Below, in pieces: positions 1 to 6,995 of a DNA stretch of 11,232 nt (position 1 is the first letter of the stretch; each line of letters opens with the position of its first letter). The position numbers and the translations under genes were made by a program. The notes beneath the pieces were generated by a model. It worked only from the letters and a program-made list of their open reading frames with translations, did not search any database and was not told the origin of the DNA. This DNA comes from Candidatus Zixiibacteriota bacterium (lineage in GTDB: Bacteria > Zixibacteria > MSB-5A5 > GN15 > PGXB01): positions 1-11,232 of the forward strand of contig DAOWOO010000016.1 in NCBI GenBank assembly GCA_030642025.1. Reading direction: 5' to 3'.

Positions 1-22
1 ACCATTCTATATTATCACTCAT
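1..22 (-). CDS. Probable start of next minus-strand gene (partial)
   Basis: Reading the minus strand, an ATG at 22-20 opens a frame MSDNIEW that runs off the window edge. A purine-rich AGGTAGAG lies just upstream at suitable spacing for a ribosome binding site, and the codon is 28 bases after the methyltransferase stop, so it would continue the same transcript. Only seven codons are visible, so no product can be named and the call rests on the start context alone. Confidence 0.4.
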
Positions 23-50
23 ACTCTACCTGCCTTTTTGCCCCTTTAAT

Positions 51-815
51 TCATACTCTTCGTAGCAGCACAATCGGACGGCTGAACACACCCGCTTTAT
101 CAAGGGGCTGATTTAAATCCCAGTTATTCCACCACCCGACAAACTCGAAATGCAGATGATTATTTATAAAACTCAAAAACTCCTGTGGATAAATCCCCCG
201 GCGAATAGCTTTATCTGTTATTTTATGCTGATTACCGTTATCATCAACTTCGAGGACAAGCTGCTCCTCAACTGTCTGCCCGGTGCGGCTGATAATCCGG
301 CATGAATGCGTCGTCTTCACCTTGATACCATCGCGCTCCATCTCCCAGCTGTCGCTGTCACCGTCCCGCAGGGGTTCATCCTGAATGCACCAATCAAGCA
401 GATAAAGCCCGCCTTCGGTTAATACTTCGGCAACAGTATTAAAATGGGCTTCAAGTTCTGAGGTACTTGTCACGAATAGCGACCCCAGCATTATAAACAC
501 AAATTCAACTTTTTTATCAAACGCAAAATCATTCATATTCGCCCGAAAGAGATTGACATCAATACCGGCACGCTCAGCCTTTAAACGACTATATTCAAGC
601 ATGATTGTGTTCAGATCAAGACCGTTGTACAAATATCCTCGTTTTACCAGCTCTTCCATATGCGGGCTGTTGCCGCATCCCAATTCCAGAACCGACTTTA
701 CAGGAACTCCGGAAAAAAGCTGAAAACACTTCTCAAACAAATCAACTTCAGAGGGAATATCCCTGAAGCCAAATGCTATTTCATAGTAAAGCGGGTTATC
801 ATATAATTCCGGCAT
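51..815 (-). CDS. Class I SAM-dependent methyltransferase
   Basis: Predicted cytoplasmic methyltransferase of about 254 residues using S-adenosylmethionine; the acceptor is unknown. Motif I is VLELGCG at residues 42-48. The acidic residue that binds the ribose is in GLDLN (Asp67), and a motif II-like stretch KVEFVFIMLGSL follows, then a GGLYLLDW strand. The N terminus MPELYDNPLYYEIAF resembles what I recall of many family members, so I chose the ATG at 815. The frame also stays open to a TTG at 842, three bases after the glycosyltransferase stop, with GTG codons between; no strong Shine-Dalgarno decides among them. It lies directly downstream of the membrane glycosyltransferase and is probably co-transcribed. 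A role in modifying a sugar, lipid or small molecule is possible, but the sequence does not show it. Confidence 0.85.
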   Translation of the reverse strand: MPELYDNPLYYEIAFGFRDIPSEVDLFEKCFQLFSGVPVKSVLELGCGNSPHMEELVKRGYLYNGLDLNTIMLEYSRLKAERAGIDVNLFRANMNDFAFDKKVEFVFIMLGSLFVTSTSELEAHFNTVAEVLTEGGLYLLDWCIQDEPLRDGDSDSWEMERDGIKVKTTHSCRIISRTGQTVEEQLVLEVDDNGNQHKITDKAIRRGIYPQEFLSFINNHLHFEFVGWWNNWDLNQPLDKAGVFSRPIVLLRRV

Positions 816-845
816 GGCATTAATCACTTTCACTAAATGCAATCA

Positions 846-2333
846 TTAATATTTCCAATTATCCATCACTCCGTACCATGTCTCCGTTTCATCCCGGCTT
901 AAAATAATATATTCATCCGAGCGCGGTTCCGCCCCGGCTTCGGTAAATTCCTTATCGATATGTTTCCAATTGGCCGGGAGGTAACGCGAGATATGAATTA
1001 TATGCACATCCGGCTTACGATCATAAAAAAGAGGATTCGAATGACGAATAAGGGTACTATCCATACTCAGGAAGAAGAATGCATCGGCGCGCGGTGCAAA
1101 CTGCACGACAAGCGGCCGATTATCATCAGCAACAGATAACAGGTATTCTTTTACACTGGATATATCCGCGTCCGTGACATAGTCGGCGCCGTTGGGAAGA
1201 TACATGGTATGGTATTCCATCCGGTTTGGATAATGCACCAGGTTTTCGATATTGTCGTTTTTATAGTTCCAGCATAAAAGAAGCAGAAAGAACAACCCGG
1301 TGAAGGCCCATTTAAGCGCCCTCGATTGAAACGGCGTCTGCCGATGTGTAAAATCAATCCAGACCTGTATGAAAATCATTGAGAATATCAGATAGGCAAT
1401 ACTGTAGAAGACATCGTACCACATCTCCAGCCCGATCCTGAAAATCAGCCAGCAGGGAACGGCCAGCGCCATAAGCGTGATTACCGGCATCTTTTTCTTG
1501 ATGCAGTAAACCGATGCGCCGAGCACCATCATCCCTACCAGGACGTTTTCCATCGAGTTGAACTGGCTCCAGATACCGCGCGACATTTTGCGCCCGAACT
1601 GGAATGACATATCATGTACAAATGCCTCCCGGTTGAGCAAAGCATATATCATATAACCAATCCATATCAATGCGGCTATCGCTGTCATAACTCTACCGGT
1701 AGGGCCAATTCGCTTCCATTTATATCCGAGGGCGCGATTCATCACGGCGTACACAACCCCGCCGGCGATAAATAATAATCCGTTAAAATGTACCACCGGC
1801 GTTACGGCCAGAACCGACAGCCCCTCGATTACCGACCCGCGCTGAATCAGGTAAAAGGCGACACAGACCATCAAAAGCAACAATGCTTCCATGCGGGCCA
1901 CATTCCCGCAGGCTATAAAGCTGGCGTTGGTGAACCATATACCGCACAAAAGCACCGTCATAATCGGGTAACCGTACCGCCTTATTATCATGACCAGAAA
2001 CACAAATGATACAATCACCATTAAAAGCGACATGGTTCGCGCGATTCCAAGCGAAACACCGAATATCTTGAAGAAAAAGCCCAGCACGATAAAATATCCC
2101 GGCGGCATCCAGAATACGGCCCGGTCGGGGTTCAGTTCAGGCGATTGCAGGGTATTGTTATCGGCAAACGCTTTTGCCTGCCAGATAAAGTGTGACTCAT
2201 CCGGCCAGGGAGTGGGGAAACTGTAATATCCGTAAAGATGCACGGCCACATGGACGGCGATCGATACAATAAGAATTCCGAAAAATATCGTGGCCCGAAG
2301 CTTCTGACTGTTTATAAAATCAAATCGCCCCAT
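846..2333 (-). CDS. GT-C family (GT39/ArnT-like) membrane glycosyltransferase
   Basis: Multi-pass inner-membrane protein of about 495 residues from the ATG at 2333. The N-terminal helix is followed by a periplasmic loop containing PWPDESHF, whose Asp45-Glu46 pair is the acidic motif typical of GT-C enzymes that use polyprenyl-phosphate sugars (PMT/ArnT/GT39 type). Around ten hydrophobic helices extend to about residue 355, with an Arg-Met-Glu pattern near 147-149, then a soluble C-terminal domain of about 140 residues. It probably transfers a sugar to lipid, glycan or protein on the outer face of the membrane; donor and acceptor are unknown. The frame stays open to a TTG at 2456, but that extra stretch of 41 codons is hydrophilic, lacks family features, and contains a hairpin and promoter-like sequence, so I start at 2333. 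The ribosome binding site there is weak (GGGA close to the ATG). Confidence 0.75.
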   Translation of the reverse strand: MGRFDFINSQKLRATIFFGILIVSIAVHVAVHLYGYYSFPTPWPDESHFIWQAKAFADNNTLQSPELNPDRAVFWMPPGYFIVLGFFFKIFGVSLGIARTMSLLMVIVSFVFLVMIIRRYGYPIMTVLLCGIWFTNASFIACGNVARMEALLLLMVCVAFYLIQRGSVIEGLSVLAVTPVVHFNGLLFIAGGVVYAVMNRALGYKWKRIGPTGRVMTAIAALIWIGYMIYALLNREAFVHDMSFQFGRKMSRGIWSQFNSMENVLVGMMVLGASVYCIKKKMPVITLMALAVPCWLIFRIGLEMWYDVFYSIAYLIFSMIFIQVWIDFTHRQTPFQSRALKWAFTGLFFLLLLCWNYKNDNIENLVHYPNRMEYHTMYLPNGADYVTDADISSVKEYLLSVADDNRPLVVQFAPRADAFFFLSMDSTLIRHSNPLFYDRKPDVHIIHISRYLPANWKHIDKEFTEAGAEPRSDEYIILSRDETETWYGVMDNWKY

Positions 2334-2425
2334 TCCCGATTTTGAACGAGGATTGATTCCCACCGATGGTCTTACGTCCACTCTGAATTCCTGTCTCGAT
2401 TTATAACCCGAAATATTGTGTGGAC

Positions 2426-2456
2426 ATAATAATGCAAATACCTGACGGCTTGTCAA
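2426..2456 (-). promoter_or_regulatory. Possible promoter of the glycosyltransferase gene
   Basis: On the minus strand a perfect TTGACA (2456-2451) is followed by CATTAT after 16 bases (2434-2429) or TATTAT after 19 bases (2431-2426). It sits between the hydrolase stop and the preferred glycosyltransferase ATG, giving a leader of roughly 90 bases. The TTG of the -35 box is also the first codon of the longer reading, which argues against that longer start. The spacing is imperfect, so this is a moderate call. Confidence 0.4.
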
Positions 2457-2465
2457 TGCCGTCGG
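2442..2465. other. Inverted repeat (8-bp stem, 8-base loop) after hydrolase gene
   Basis: CTGACGGC (2442-2449) pairs with GCCGTCGG (2458-2465) with one G-T wobble and an eight-base loop. On the minus strand it lies nine bases past the hydrolase stop and is followed by TATTTGCATTATT, a poor U tract, so it could be a weak terminator or attenuator between hydrolase and glycosyltransferase. It overlaps the candidate -35 box. Confidence 0.45.
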
Positions 2466-2473
2466 CTTTTAAT

Positions 2474-3844
2474 TCATTTTTTCGATTTCGAACCCGCTGA
2501 TGGGTCTTTAATCCATTCGACAATATCAGTGATTACCGCCTTGTCCACATGACCGGGGATTTCATAGTCCGACGGCGCCGGTGTGCCCTCACCCTCCATA
2601 AACAGATGGTTCAGCTTCAGGTATGATTTAAACCTTATATTTTTATTAGAAGACAATCCTTCCTGCCAGATTTTATAATCGGCTTTTGTCACCTGGTAAT
2701 CACGCTGACCGGCAAGAATCAGCATCGGCTGTTTCAGTTCTTTGCACTCCCTGATCGGCTGGTAGCTCTTGAAATAATCCCAGTAAGCCGCCGGGACGCC
2801 CATCGGAAGATCCTCGGCGGGAATATCGTGCGTGACACTCAGGCTTTTCACATTCAGAACCTGCAACTTGATATCTTCAAGCAGCTTCCGTTCCTCATCA
2901 GAAAGGTCGCCATCAAGGCGTAAAATATAAATCATCTGCTCCAGGTACAGATCCTCAAGCGGGCGCGGCGATCCGGCCAGCATGACAAACCCTGCGATCT
3001 CCGGATCACTGGTCCCGATTCGGGGAAGCATCGTTCCGCCCAGGCTGTGGCCGATCACAAATATTTTTTTCGCGTCTATTTTGTCGATTCCGCGAAGCAG
3101 TTCAACCGCCAGGAGAGCGTCGTCGATTACTTCTTCTTTGGCTGTAAGGGTATTAGCCAGCGCGGCCATTTTTGATTGATACACCCGCGTACGTTTGTCA
3201 TAGCGCAGGACAGCAATCCCATTTGAGGCCAGCCCCCAGGCGATATCCCGAAAAGGTTTATTGGGGCCAAGAGTCTCATCACGGTCATTCGGCCCTGAAC
3301 CGTGAACCAGCACCACGGCCGGAAACTGACCGTCACCGTCAGGCAGAGTAAGCGTTCCCTGAAGTGCCCACTCGCCGGAGCCGACCGTTACCTCTTTTTC
3401 CTCGAATAAATCTTTCAGGGCATAATCGGGCGGAGCGAAGTCATAATCCTGTTTTGGCGGGACAAAAAACTGCCCGGCGATTTTCTTGGACGGGTCGAAC
3501 ACAACCTTGATATCATAATTGGCATTTTCAAACTCACAGGTGACAAAATATATGTCATACTGTTGGAATTTCTCAGAGCGAACACCCAGTTGCTTTTTGA
3601 ATTTTCCAATCTGAGATGTAAAGCTATTCCAGACCTCGGCCATCTTCTCCGGCGGTGCAACTGACTTCATGGTAGAATCGAAATTTTCAGTCGCCTTTTC
3701 AAACTCACCGGCGGCGAGATTATTTACAAATTCACGAGCGGCTATTTCCAGTTCATCTACTTGATTAATGACCTGTGAGATTGAAAGACTGAATGACAGT
3801 GGTACAATGACAATAAATATAAAAGATATTTTAAGTATCTTCAT
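2474..3844 (-). CDS. Exported alpha/beta hydrolase with N-terminal DUF3887-like domain
   Basis: 456 residues. The N terminus MKILKISFIFIVIVPLSFSL is a signal peptide or membrane anchor, so the enzyme probably acts in the periplasm or at the cell surface. Residues about 30-130 form a DUF3887-like alpha+beta domain (helical start, then alternating strands). Residues about 150-450 are an alpha/beta hydrolase: oxyanion-type loop LVHGSGPNDRDE (179-190), nucleophile elbow GHSLGG with Ser267, acid Asp382 in AGQRDYQV, and His413 in KLNHLF. A cap of helices lies between about 295 and 365. The substrate is unknown; relatives are called dienelactone hydrolase-like or serine aminopeptidase S33-like. The ATG at 3844 has a good upstream GGAAGGGAAG. 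It begins a possible operon with the glycosyltransferase and methyltransferase, just after the sucCD terminator. Confidence 0.9.
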   Translation of the reverse strand: MKILKISFIFIVIVPLSFSLSISQVINQVDELEIAAREFVNNLAAGEFEKATENFDSTMKSVAPPEKMAEVWNSFTSQIGKFKKQLGVRSEKFQQYDIYFVTCEFENANYDIKVVFDPSKKIAGQFFVPPKQDYDFAPPDYALKDLFEEKEVTVGSGEWALQGTLTLPDGDGQFPAVVLVHGSGPNDRDETLGPNKPFRDIAWGLASNGIAVLRYDKRTRVYQSKMAALANTLTAKEEVIDDALLAVELLRGIDKIDAKKIFVIGHSLGGTMLPRIGTSDPEIAGFVMLAGSPRPLEDLYLEQMIYILRLDGDLSDEERKLLEDIKLQVLNVKSLSVTHDIPAEDLPMGVPAAYWDYFKSYQPIRECKELKQPMLILAGQRDYQVTKADYKIWQEGLSSNKNIRFKSYLKLNHLFMEGEGTPAPSDYEIPGHVDKAVITDIVEWIKDPSAGSKSKK

Positions 3845-3883
3845 GGCTCTTCCCTTCCTGTTGACGGCTTATTCATTTTGATA

Positions 3884-3913
3884 AATATACAAAGATTAGG
3901 CGTGAAAATTCAA
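3884..3913 (-). promoter_or_regulatory. Candidate sigma70-type promoter for hydrolase gene
   Basis: TTGAAT (3913-3908) and TATATT (3889-3884) are separated by 18 bases, giving a leader of about 33 bases before the ATG at 3844. The -35 box lies immediately beyond the U tract of the sucCD terminator, so one operon ends where the next begins. Confidence 0.5.
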
Positions 3914-3914
3914 A

Positions 3915-3948
3915 TCATAAAAGGGCGTTCATGACAAACGCCCCTTTT
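3915..3948 (-). terminator. Rho-independent terminator of sucCD
   Basis: GGGCGTT (3923-3929) pairs perfectly with AACGCCC (3937-3943) around a seven-base loop. An outer AAAA/TTTT pairing (3919-3922 with 3945-3948) extends the stem past one bulged base. On the minus strand the stem is followed by TTTTATGATTTG. It lies about 80 bases past the sucD stop. The near-symmetric A/T flanks could let it work both ways, but no plus-strand gene approaches it. Confidence 0.85.
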
Positions 3949-4025
3949 AAATAACCGGGGAGAAAAAGTAACCAGATCGGCATAAATGACTGTGAAGTAA
4001 TTATACCGTCCCTTTTATTTATATC

Positions 4026-4892
4026 TTATACGCCCAGCTTCTTCAATATCTCAGGAATATCCTTGAATGTCCTGGCCGGGTGAGCGCCCGCGGCGGCTAA
4101 AGCATCAAGTTTTTCTTTGGCCGTCCCCATCTTACCCTCGACAATCGCCCCGGCATGCCCCATCCGCTTACCCTGAGGAGCGAATATCCCGCCGATCATG
4201 GCGATAACCGGTGTTTTCATCCTCGATATCTGGTCGCAGGCGCGTTCCTCATATACTCCGCCGATCTCGCCTGTCATAACCACCGCTCTGGTCTTTTCGT
4301 CGGCGTCGAACATGGCCAGTATTTCATCGAAAGTGGAACCCAGGATCGGATCACCACCCAAGCCGACACAGGTGGTCTCGCCGTATCCTGAACGGGTCAG
4401 GGTGTCGGCGATATAATATGTAATTGAACCCGACCGGCTAACCGTGCCGACCCGTCCGGCTGTGAAGGCAATATCCGGCATAATGCCGAGATTAGCCTCA
4501 CCGGGAGTGATAATTCCGGCGGTGTTGCCGCCCAGTACGGTGCAGCCATGTTTCATCGCTTCTTTACGGACTAACAGCATATCATGAATCGGGATATGTT
4601 CGGGAACAACCACGACAAATTTCACACCGGCTCTGATTGATTCGATAGCCGCATCTTTTACAAAACGGGCAGGGAGGAAAATAACCGAGGTATCCGCGCC
4701 GGTTCCGCCGACACATTCAGCCACCGTATCAAACACCGGTCTGCCTTCGACTTCCCGGCCACCCTTACCCGGCGTGGTGCCGCCGACAATGTTGGTTCCG
4801 TAGGCGATCATTCTTTTGGTATGAAACGATCCGGCTCCGCCGGTGATACCCTGCACCATCACTTTTGAGTTTTTGTCAACGAGGATAGCCAT
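4026..4892 (-). CDS. sucD: Succinate--CoA ligase (NDP-forming) subunit alpha
   Basis: 288 residues, the usual length. The alpha subunit binds CoA and carries the phospho-histidine that relays phosphate between succinyl phosphate and the nucleotide. The N-terminal CoA-binding Rossmann fold begins ILVDKNSKVMVQGITG, with TPGKGG (40-45) at the CoA site. ITPGE (128-132), SRSG (152-155) and the GLGGDPI segment (177-183) follow. The active-site His246 is in GKRMGHAGAI, and Glu209 in TGEIGG matches the glutamate that contacts it. One oddity: the loop normally reading GPNCPG is GGNTAG here (121-126), replacing the conserved Pro and Cys. The start is set by a TGATG junction with sucC and an upstream GGAAGGGGG. 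It acts in the cytoplasm with SucC in the TCA cycle. A related acyl-CoA ligase with another acid substrate is possible. Confidence 0.93.
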   Translation of the reverse strand: MAILVDKNSKVMVQGITGGAGSFHTKRMIAYGTNIVGGTTPGKGGREVEGRPVFDTVAECVGGTGADTSVIFLPARFVKDAAIESIRAGVKFVVVVPEHIPIHDMLLVRKEAMKHGCTVLGGNTAGIITPGEANLGIMPDIAFTAGRVGTVSRSGSITYYIADTLTRSGYGETTCVGLGGDPILGSTFDEILAMFDADEKTRAVVMTGEIGGVYEERACDQISRMKTPVIAMIGGIFAPQGKRMGHAGAIVEGKMGTAKEKLDALAAAGAHPARTFKDIPEILKKLGV

Positions 4893-6091
4893 CAGTTACC
4901 CCCTTCCGCTATTCTGGCCAGTTCAACGGCACGTTTGGAAATCTCCTCAATCGGTGTTTCAATACCGTGGAATTCAAAATTTTTAAACAGTTCCGGGTTC
5001 TCTTTTTTCGCTTCATCGAAGAGCCTGACCCCTTCCTGCCACATATTTCCGGTCATCCGGCAAACCATCGGCTTGGATAAACCATGTTCCTTGAGAAACA
5101 TCGTCACCCCCTTGGCGAAATCATCGCAGCGAGATATCCCCCCGAAACGCGCACCGAAAATAACCTTGACATTGGGATTTTCATTGAGAAGAACCAACAT
5201 TCGGGCCAGGCGCTCCGGAGTAGGCCCGCCGCCGGAATCCATAAAATTGGCCGGTTTGCCACCATAATATTGAATGAAATCATTACCCATAATACCGAAC
5301 CCGGCCCCGCCGGGGAACATGCCGATATTGCCGTCAAGATCAAGGTACGGGATTCCCCACTCAGTCGCCTGTTGCTCACGCGGGGTCATCTCGCCCTCTT
5401 CGTGACGTTTTTCAATCCCCATATCGGCCAGGTCAGGATGCCGGAATACGGCGTCATCGTCCAGCGATATTCGGCTGTCGGCGGCAATCAGCTTGCCGTC
5501 GCCGGTTATGACCAGCGGATTTATCTCGGCCAGCTTGGCATCGTAAGCTTTGAACAGTTTCAAAAGGTTGACCACAATCGGCGTTGCCTGTTTGGTCAAT
5601 TCCGATGATATCCCGATTTTCTTTGCTATTTCAATAGCGTCAAAACCGTACAGTTCCTCGTCGATATCAAGCGACTTGCGAAAAATCTTTTCCGGAGACT
5701 TCTCGGCGATTTCCTCAATGTCAACACCGCCCTCGCCGGAGGCAATAATCACCAGTTTATAATTAAGCCGGTCAATGGTCACACCAAGGTAAAGCTCTTT
5801 TTTAATATCGAGTTTCGGCTCAACCAGAAGCTTCTCAACCGGGAATCCCTTGATGGTCAGCTCGAAAAGCTCTTCGGCTCCCGCTCTGGCATCGGCAGGA
5901 TTGTCAACCACTTTGACACCGCCGGCCTTGCCCCGGCCGCCGGTCAGCACCTGGGGTTTCGGCGCCGGGGGGGCGTTTATTTCTTTGGCTATAGCGTCGA
6001 CCTCATCAGGCGTTGACGCGACCCTGCCATCAGGAATCGGAATCTTGAATTTCCCGAAGAGGCCTTTGCCCTCGAATTCATATAATCTCAT
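4892..6091 (-). CDS. sucC: Succinate--CoA ligase (ADP/GDP-forming) subunit beta
   Basis: 399 residues, slightly longer than the roughly 388 of the E. coli protein. The ATP-grasp domain occupies about residues 1-235: Lys45 in the PKPQV strand, the nucleotide loop GGRGKAGGVK (51-60), and the metal-binding EINPL (189-193) with Asp205. The C-terminal CoA-ligase domain follows, with GGKPANFMDSGGGP (277-290) and FGGISRCDD (316-324), which together with the alpha subunit bind the carboxylate. Some usual motifs are changed: NGAGLAM reads GGAGFGIM, and NIFGGI reads ARFGGI, so the subunit is divergent. Nucleotide preference cannot be read from the sequence. It ends in TGATG shared with sucD, so the two are translationally coupled. 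It has its own promoter, separate from the sdh operon upstream. Confidence 0.93.
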   Translation of the reverse strand: MRLYEFEGKGLFGKFKIPIPDGRVASTPDEVDAIAKEINAPPAPKPQVLTGGRGKAGGVKVVDNPADARAGAEELFELTIKGFPVEKLLVEPKLDIKKELYLGVTIDRLNYKLVIIASGEGGVDIEEIAEKSPEKIFRKSLDIDEELYGFDAIEIAKKIGISSELTKQATPIVVNLLKLFKAYDAKLAEINPLVITGDGKLIAADSRISLDDDAVFRHPDLADMGIEKRHEEGEMTPREQQATEWGIPYLDLDGNIGMFPGGAGFGIMGNDFIQYYGGKPANFMDSGGGPTPERLARMLVLLNENPNVKVIFGARFGGISRCDDFAKGVTMFLKEHGLSKPMVCRMTGNMWQEGVRLFDEAKKENPELFKNFEFHGIETPIEEISKRAVELARIAEGGN

Positions 6092-6141
6092 ACCGACACA
6101 ATCCTTATATAAACTTTGTTATTTTTTTCACTAACTTTGCC

Positions 6142-6169
6142 AATCTAATTGATCGCCGAAAAATGTCAA
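6142..6169 (-). promoter_or_regulatory. Promoter of the sucCD operon
   Basis: TTGACA (6169-6164), a 16-base spacer, then TAGATT (6147-6142), giving a leader of about 45 bases. AAGGAT upstream of the sucC ATG is the likely ribosome binding site, though its spacing is long (about 11 bases). The bases after the -35 box, TTGACATTTTTCGGC, nearly repeat those of the sdh promoter. Confidence 0.6.
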
Positions 6170-6212
6170 CAGGAATCGACCCGCCGCCGGGTCTTATCCC
6201 ATCAGGCATTTC

Positions 6213-6251
6213 CCCGAAACAACAAAGGCGGAAAGGCATGACTCTCCGCCT
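6213..6251 (-). terminator. Rho-independent terminator of the sdh operon
   Basis: On the minus strand AGGCGGA (6251-6245) pairs with TCCGCCT (6232-6226) across a 12-base loop, followed by the T-rich TTGTTGTTT. It lies about 23 bases past the sdhB stop and ahead of the suc promoter, which separates the two operons. Confidence 0.75.
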
Positions 6252-6273
6252 GATATATGATTGCCGATTATTC

Positions 6274-6993
6274 TCAACCGGTTTTCGGGAGTTTACCCCT
6301 GAGCTTTGCCCAGACCGATTTCATTTTCAGCTTACCGATGGCGCCGGTGGGATCGAGATCCTTGGGGCATACCTGTTGACAGTTGAATATGGTATGGCAC
6401 CTGAAAATCCCGTTGTCGGTCGAAAGATAGGCCAGCCGCTCATATGCGGCTCCGTCGCGGGAGTCATCTACAAACCGGAGACCTTTCATCAAGGCGTGAG
6501 GACCGAGATATTTTTCATCGGTGGCCACCACCGGGCAGGAACCGTAACAGGCCCCACAGAGAATGCAGTCAACATAATGGTCAATTCTACGCCTGTCCTT
6601 CTGCGATTGTATATATTCTCTGTCCCCCGGTTCCTCGGCGGGGATAAGGTACGGTTTTATCGCTTCATACTGACGGAAGAACGGTTCCATATCCACCACC
6701 AAATCGCGGATTACGGTCATGTGCGCCAGCGGCCTGATCCGGACAAAATTCCCCATCTTCGCCACCTGTGTTTCGCAGGCCAGGCGGTACTGCCCGTTGA
6801 TATGCATGGCGCAGGACCCGCACACACCCTGACGGCATGATGAACGAAAAGCCAGGGTGGCATCGAGATTCTCAAGGATATAGTACAACCCTTCAAGAAC
6901 CGCCATCCCTTTTTTTTCGGGGACTTCAAATTCCTGGAAAAAGGCGTCACTGCCATCCTCCGGATTGTATCTGAAAACCGAAAAGATCGGCAT
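6274..6993 (-). CDS. sdhB: Succinate dehydrogenase iron-sulfur subunit
   Basis: 239 residues, the family length. The subunit passes electrons from FADH2 in SdhA to quinone through three clusters. The N-terminal ferredoxin domain carries the [2Fe-2S] ligands Cys53, Cys58, Cys61 (in CRQGVCGSC) and Cys73. The C-terminal helical domain holds Cys143, Cys146, Cys149 and Cys209 for [4Fe-4S], and Cys153, Cys199 and Cys205 for [3Fe-4S], in the same spacing as the E. coli protein. All ligands are present, so it should be functional. The ATG at 6993 is two bases after the sdhA stop, with AAAGGAAG about 10 bases upstream inside the end of sdhA. It is the last gene of the operon before a hairpin terminator. 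Confidence 0.97.
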   Translation of the reverse strand: MPIFSVFRYNPEDGSDAFFQEFEVPEKKGMAVLEGLYYILENLDATLAFRSSCRQGVCGSCAMHINGQYRLACETQVAKMGNFVRIRPLAHMTVIRDLVVDMEPFFRQYEAIKPYLIPAEEPGDREYIQSQKDRRRIDHYVDCILCGACYGSCPVVATDEKYLGPHALMKGLRFVDDSRDGAAYERLAYLSTDNGIFRCHTIFNCQQVCPKDLDPTGAIGKLKMKSVWAKLRGKLPKTG

Positions 6994-6995
6994 AA

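Noticed and set aside
5084..5608. Long plus-strand open frame inside sucC
   Set aside because: It is antisense to a full-length conserved gene, has no family resemblance and no ribosome binding site of note; high-GC third positions produce such shadows.
6163..6840. Plus-strand open frame of 225 codons opposite sdhB
   Set aside because: Antisense to all the Fe-S cluster motifs of sdhB and crosses the sdh terminator; its translation resembles no protein.
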